Shown piece after piece: positions 6,291-9,443 of a DNA stretch of 9,443 bases. Source of the stretch: an uncultured bacterium (GTDB lineage: Bacteria > Vulcanimicrobiota > CADAWZ01); the NCBI GenBank assembly GCA_949288455.1, contig CASEKF010000035.1, forward strand, positions 1-9,443. Reading direction: 5' to 3'. The notes beneath the pieces were generated by a model. The model worked only from the letters and a program-made list of their open reading frames with translations. It did not search any database and had not been told where the DNA came from. A program made the translations under genes and the position numbers. Positions within the stretch are counted from its first letter, which is position 1. The number at the start of each line of letters is the position of its first letter.

Positions 6291-6305
6291 GGCCTATTTT
6301 AGGCC
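6291..6305. other. Small perfect palindromic hairpin upstream of hsdM
   Basis: GGCCTA (6291-6296), loop TTT, then TAGGCC (6300-6305). Read on the minus strand it is followed by TTTTCCCTTT, and it could be a protein-binding palindrome or a weak terminator. It lies in the gap between the HAD terminator and hsdM, where the host-like composition ends. Confidence 0.35.
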
Positions 6306-6336
6306 AATATTATTCCCCGATATATTTCGCCTTAAA

Positions 6337-6389
6337 GCGTTGAAGCGAATTTGCCCAACGCCGCGGACGATACGGCGGAATTACGCCGT
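6337..6389 (+). promoter_or_regulatory. Leader of hsdM with mutually exclusive hairpins
   Basis: Four segments can pair in alternative ways. GCGTTG (6337-6342) pairs with CAACGC (6356-6361). CGCCG (6359-6363) pairs with CGGCG (6373-6377). ACGGCG (6372-6377) pairs with CGCCGT (6384-6389). The 1:2, 2:3 and 3:4 arrangement resembles an attenuator. The last stem abuts the purine-rich ribosome-binding site (GGAAGGG within 6391-6403), so it could affect translation of hsdM; no T-run follows it, so transcription termination is unlikely. Short GC-rich stems can arise by chance. Confidence 0.35.
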
Positions 6390-6410
6390 TAAAAAGGAAG
6401 GGAAAGAAAC

Positions 6411-8141
6411 ATGAGCCTAAGCTCAAACGTAAGCGAAAAAGCCGCCCTGATTTGGGCGATTGCGGATAAATTGACCGGCGTGTACAAGCCTCATGAATAC
6501 GGCGAAGTAATCCTGCCCCTCACGGTGATCCGCCGCTTTGACTGCATCCTGGCAGACACCAAGGATGAGGCGCTGGAAAAATTTGAATCCGTGAAAAATC
6601 TCCCCATGCGAGACGCGCTGCTTCGAAAAGCCTCCGGCAAGGCGTTTTATAACGTCAGCAAATTTACCTTCGAGCGGCTTACGGAAGATCCGGACAACAT
6701 CGAGGCCAACTTTAGGGACTACCTTAACGGCTTTTCGGAAAACGTCAGGGACATTCTGGAGAAGTTCAAGTTTGACGGCCAGATCACCGCTATGGCCAAC
6801 AAGGGCATCCTCTACATTGTCATCAAAGAGTTCACCACGCCCAGGGCCAACCTGCACCCGGACGTAATTTCCAATCTGGAGATGGGCTACATCTTTGAAG
6901 AGATCATACGCCGCTTCTCCGAGTCTCACAACGAGGACGCCGGGCAGCACTACACGCCCAGGGAAGTGATCCGCCTGATGGTCAATATCCTGTTTTACGA
7001 CGACAACGACATTCTGTCCGGGAACAACGTAACTAAGACCCTCTATGACCCCGCCTGCGGCACCGGCGGCATGCTGTCGGTAGCGGAGGAGTACCTGAAC
7101 CGGCTCAATTCCTCCGCCGAGCTGATGACCTTCGGGCAGGAACTGAACGACCAGACCTTCGCCATATGTAAAGCGGATATGCTCATCAAGGGCAACAACG
7201 CCGACTTTATCAAGGACGGCAACACCCTGTCCGACGACCAGTTCGAAGGCCAGACCTTCGACTATGTGCTGTCCAATCCTCCCTTCGGGAGGGAGTGGAA
7301 GAACGAAAGATCCAAGGTGGAAGCGGAGGCCAAGCGAGGCTTTGCCGGACGGTTCGGCCCAGGACTGCCTGCGGTCAGCGACGGACAGACGCTTTTTTTG
7401 CTCACCGCCATTTCCAAAATGAAGGAGCCTAAAGAAGGCGGCAGCCGCATCGCCATCATCCACAACGGATCTCCCCTATTTGTCGGCGACGCCGGCAGCG
7501 GCCCTTCCGAGATTCGCAGGCACATTCTGGAAAACGACCTGCTGGAAGCCATCATCGCCCTGCCCAACGATATTTTCTACAACACCGGCATCGCCACGTA
7601 TATCTGGGTTCTTTCCAACAAGAAGGCCGGAACCAAGCGAGAGGGAAAGGTGCAGCTCATCAACGCCAACGGCTTGTATGAAAAGCGCCGCAAGGCTCTG
7701 GGCAACAAGCGCAACGACATCCCGGAGAGCGCCATTAACGAGATCTCCCGCCTGTACGGAGACTTTGCCGAGAGCGAGATCAGCAAGATCTTCGACGCCG
7801 CCGACTTCGGCTATACCAAGATCACGGTTGAGCGCCCGCTTAAAGACGAAAACGGCCGTTTAATTTTAAAAAACGGCAAGCCCCAGCCTGACGCCGCCCT
7901 GCGGGACACGGAGAACGTGCCCCTGAAAGAGGACATCCGGACATATTTTGAGCGGGAAACGCTGCCCTTTGTGCCGGACGCCTGGATCGACGAGAAAAAA
8001 TCCAAGGTGGGCTACGAAATCCCCTTCGCCCGATATTTCTATAAGTATGAAGCCCCCAGGCCCTCGGCGGAGATCATGAAAGAAATCCTGGCCATCGAAG
8101 CGGAGCTGGAGGGCGCTCTGGCGGAGGTTTTTAGCGAATGA
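6411..8141 (+). CDS. hsdM: Type I restriction-modification system, DNA N6-adenine methyltransferase subunit HsdM
   Basis: The protein has 576 residues, a usual full length. The N-terminal helical HsdM domain (about 8-145) includes LIWAIADKLTGVYKPHEYGE and LPLTVIRRFDCIL. GQHYTPREVI (178-187) leads into the methylase core. SAM-binding motif I is DPACGTGGML (213-222), and catalytic motif IV is NPPF (289-292) in DYVLSNPPFG, the signature of N6-adenine methylases. By family knowledge two HsdM plus one HsdS form the methyltransferase that protects host DNA and, with two HsdR, the restriction complex. The start is an ATG preceded by GGAAGGGAAAG; the stop overlaps the hsdS start by ATGA, implying coupled translation. 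It is GC-richer than the genes to the left: a hand count of one row, 6841-6900, gives 32/60 G+C against 18/60 at 1921-1980. It also uses CTG, CTC and ATC heavily, suggesting horizontal transfer. No break or frameshift is seen. Confidence 0.95.
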   Translation: MSLSSNVSEKAALIWAIADKLTGVYKPHEYGEVILPLTVIRRFDCILADTKDEALEKFESVKNLPMRDALLRKASGKAFYNVSKFTFERLTEDPDNIEANFRDYLNGFSENVRDILEKFKFDGQITAMANKGILYIVIKEFTTPRANLHPDVISNLEMGYIFEEIIRRFSESHNEDAGQHYTPREVIRLMVNILFYDDNDILSGNNVTKTLYDPACGTGGMLSVAEEYLNRLNSSAELMTFGQELNDQTFAICKADMLIKGNNADFIKDGNTLSDDQFEGQTFDYVLSNPPFGREWKNERSKVEAEAKRGFAGRFGPGLPAVSDGQTLFLLTAISKMKEPKEGGSRIAIIHNGSPLFVGDAGSGPSEIRRHILENDLLEAIIALPNDIFYNTGIATYIWVLSNKKAGTKREGKVQLINANGLYEKRRKALGNKRNDIPESAINEISRLYGDFAESEISKIFDAADFGYTKITVERPLKDENGRLILKNGKPQPDAALRDTENVPLKEDIRTYFERETLPFVPDAWIDEKKSKVGYEIPFARYFYKYEAPRPSAEIMKEILAIEAELEGALAEVFSE

Positions 8142-9415
8142 GAGAGACGAAAGACAGCGGGATTGAGTGGATTGGAGAGATTCCGGCTGATTGGAATTTA
8201 AAAAAATTGAAGCATACTTTTGCTATTTCTTCAGGAACAACACCGAAAAGTGATAACTTAGAATATTGGGATGGAGACATTCCCTGGGTTACTCCAGCGG
8301 ATTACAAGACTGAAGATAAGTATGTATATCATGGGAGAAAATTTCTATCGGAAGCAGGCGTAAATGCTGCTAATCTTCAATTACTTCCTGTAAATAGTAT
8401 AATATTTTCTAAAAGAGCTCCCATAGGAGCAGTTGCAATTACAGGAGCAAAATTGGCAATCAATCAAGGATGTATTTCTTGCGTTCCAGCCATCGAATGC
8501 GATATTAGGTACTACTATTTTATACTCAGTATTTATACAGAGCAATTTAATCTTTTAGGGTCTGGCACGACATTCAAAGAAATATCATCCAAAGATTTTG
8601 GAAACTTTACTGTGCCAGTGCCCAGCGTTTCGGTTCAAAAAAAACTAGCCGACTACCTTGACCGCAAGTGCAGCCGGATTGACGCCGTCATTGCCCGGCA
8701 GCAGAAAGTGATCGAGAAGCTGAAAGCCTATAAGCTGTCCGTCATCACCGAAGCCGTCACAAAAGGTCTGAATCCCGATGTGCCCATGAAGGACAGCGGG
8801 ATCGAGTGGATTGGGGAGATACCAGAGCATTGGAAAATTGCAAAGATTAAAAACTATTGCCAGCTAAAAACAGGAGTCACACCGTCAATATCGAATGCCG
8901 AGTGGTTTGGTGGTGAGGTGCAATGGTTTACGCCAGGAGATTTTAATGAGAGTTACCGTCTATCCAAATCAAAACGAACATTATCGAGAAAAGCGTTAGA
9001 AAGCAATGTAGCAGTTATAGCTCCTGCTAATACAGTGATGATAATTGGTATTGGTACAGCAGGTAAAGTGGGTCTTGCAGATGTAGAATGCAGTTTTAAC
9101 CAACAGATTACAGCGCTTTTGGCTAATAGTGTAAATCCAAAGTTTTTGATGTACTGGATGATTGCAAATACAAAATTTTTGAGGGAAACAGCATTGTTTA
9201 CTACACTTCCTATTTTGAACAATCAAACTATAGGTAATTATTTGCTCCTTTGCCCGGCGAATAGAATTGAAGAAAAACAAATTGTTGATTTTCTTGATGA
9301 AAAGTGTAATGAAATTGAGAGCACAATTTCAGCCAAGGAAAATATTATTGACAAACTTGTTGACTACAAAAAAGCCCTCATTTATGAGGTCGTGACAGGA
9401 AAGAAAGAGGTATAA
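8138..9415 (+). CDS. hsdS: Type I restriction-modification system, specificity subunit HsdS
   Basis: The protein has 425 residues, a normal HsdS with two half-repeats. The first half opens with KDSGIEWIGEIP (5-16), then target-recognition domain 1 (about 17-165) with SSGTTP and IPWVTPADY. Central conserved region 1 follows (about 168-217) with KKLADYLDRKCSRIDAVI and LKAYKLSVITEAVTKGL. A second KDSGIEWIGEIP (218-229) leads into recognition domain 2 with KTGVTP and VQWFTPGDF, then conserved region 2 (about 376-425) with IVDFLDEKCNEIESTI and YKKALIYEVVTGK. Each recognition domain reads one half of a split target and the conserved helices set the spacing; the target cannot be read from sequence. 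Both recognition domains are AT-rich (22/60 G+C at 8221-8280) whereas conserved region 1 is GC-rich (35/60 at 8641-8700), so domains appear swapped in. Translation is coupled to hsdM through the ATGA overlap, and the next gene begins 2 bases after the stop. Confidence 0.95.
   Translation: MRETKDSGIEWIGEIPADWNLKKLKHTFAISSGTTPKSDNLEYWDGDIPWVTPADYKTEDKYVYHGRKFLSEAGVNAANLQLLPVNSIIFSKRAPIGAVAITGAKLAINQGCISCVPAIECDIRYYYFILSIYTEQFNLLGSGTTFKEISSKDFGNFTVPVPSVSVQKKLADYLDRKCSRIDAVIARQQKVIEKLKAYKLSVITEAVTKGLNPDVPMKDSGIEWIGEIPEHWKIAKIKNYCQLKTGVTPSISNAEWFGGEVQWFTPGDFNESYRLSKSKRTLSRKALESNVAVIAPANTVMIIGIGTAGKVGLADVECSFNQQITALLANSVNPKFLMYWMIANTKFLRETALFTTLPILNNQTIGNYLLLCPANRIEEKQIVDFLDEKCNEIESTISAKENIIDKLVDYKKALIYEVVTGKKEV
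8153..8194 (+). repeat. hsdS internal direct repeat, copy 1
   Basis: This 42-base stretch matches 8792-8833 at 35 of 42 positions by hand alignment and encodes DSGIEWIGEIP followed by a Trp. It lies just before recognition domain 1, where homologous recombination could exchange that domain. Confidence 0.85.
8792..8833 (+). repeat. hsdS internal direct repeat, copy 2
   Basis: This is the second copy, 639 bases downstream of copy 1 and in the same reading frame, just before recognition domain 2. The first 31 bases differ from copy 1 at only three positions. Confidence 0.85.
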
Positions 9416-9417
9416 CG

Positions 9418-9443
9418 ATGCCCGACTTTGACGTAAAAGAAAA
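9418..9443 (+). CDS. hsdR: Start of a third operon gene, probably HsdR restriction subunit (cut by the window end)
   Basis: An ATG at 9418, two bases after the hsdS stop, is preceded by AGAGG (9406-9410) at 7-base spacing and stays open to the window end, reading MPDFDVKE plus two bases of the next codon. Many type I R subunits open with a short F-x-V-x-E lead before the nuclease domain, and hsdR is the component still missing from this operon. The identification rests on eight residues and on position, so another gene is possible. Confidence 0.6.

Noticed and set aside
6163-6414. Plus-strand open frame of 83 codons before hsdM
   Set aside because: Its ATG lies inside the terminator stem at 6161-6198, it has no ribosome-binding site, and its composition (many R, P and F residues) resembles no protein family.
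6423-7463. Minus-strand open frame of 346 codons opposite hsdM
   Set aside because: It is a mirror frame of the GC-rich hsdM gene, with no ribosome site or recognisable domain, while hsdM on the other strand carries clear methylase motifs.
1-9443. CRISPR array, tRNA, rRNA, transposon or prophage genes
   Set aside because: No regularly spaced repeats, no cloverleaf or rRNA-like stretch, and no transposase, integrase or phage protein was found on either strand.

Overview
The window reads as a chromosome segment of an AT-rich, diderm (Gram-negative) bacterium carrying the start of a GC-richer, probably acquired, type I restriction-modification locus at its right end. The diderm call rests on a TolC-family outer-membrane channel at the left edge. 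Genes have clear Shine-Dalgarno sequences (AAAGGAG, GGAGG) and at least one TTG start. I cannot name the phylum from sequence alone.

Layout. Bases 2-961 hold the C-terminal two thirds of a TolC-type outer-membrane efflux protein. A 266-base gap with a large three-stem hairpin follows, then an exported zinc metallopeptidase of the ACE/thimet-oligopeptidase fold (1228-2901). A 20-bp hairpin terminator (2976-3019) separates it from a convergent minus-strand pair. That pair is a small coiled-coil protein with an extreme acidic tail (3662-4219) followed 5 bases later by the house-cleaning nucleotide pyrophosphatase RdgB/HAM1 (3054-3656). Further right on the minus strand is a Crp/Fnr-family regulator (4489-5175) with a well-formed promoter bracketed by a 9-bp direct repeat. 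Divergent from it is a HAD-superfamily hydrolase (5361-6122) ending in a classic rho-independent terminator (6161-6200).

From 6411 the base composition changes and a type I R-M operon begins. It comprises hsdM (6411-8141), hsdS (8138-9415, ATGA overlap with hsdM) and the first eight codons of a third gene at 9418 that looks like hsdR. HsdM methylates adenine, HsdS supplies two target-recognition domains, and HsdR would cut unmethylated DNA. hsdS is a visible mosaic. Its two recognition domains are AT-rich, while its central conserved region is GC-rich like hsdM. Two copies of a 42-base repeat sit just before each recognition domain, the arrangement that lets HsdS specificity be reshuffled by recombination. 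The hsdM leader can form mutually exclusive hairpins just ahead of the ribosome-binding site.

No wholly unknown multi-gene system is evident. The least explained items are the acidic-tailed coiled-coil protein, the structured intergenic elements (1023-1087, 4309-4351, 6337-6389) and the operator-like repeat at the regulator promoter. No tRNA, rRNA, CRISPR array, transposase or integrase was seen.
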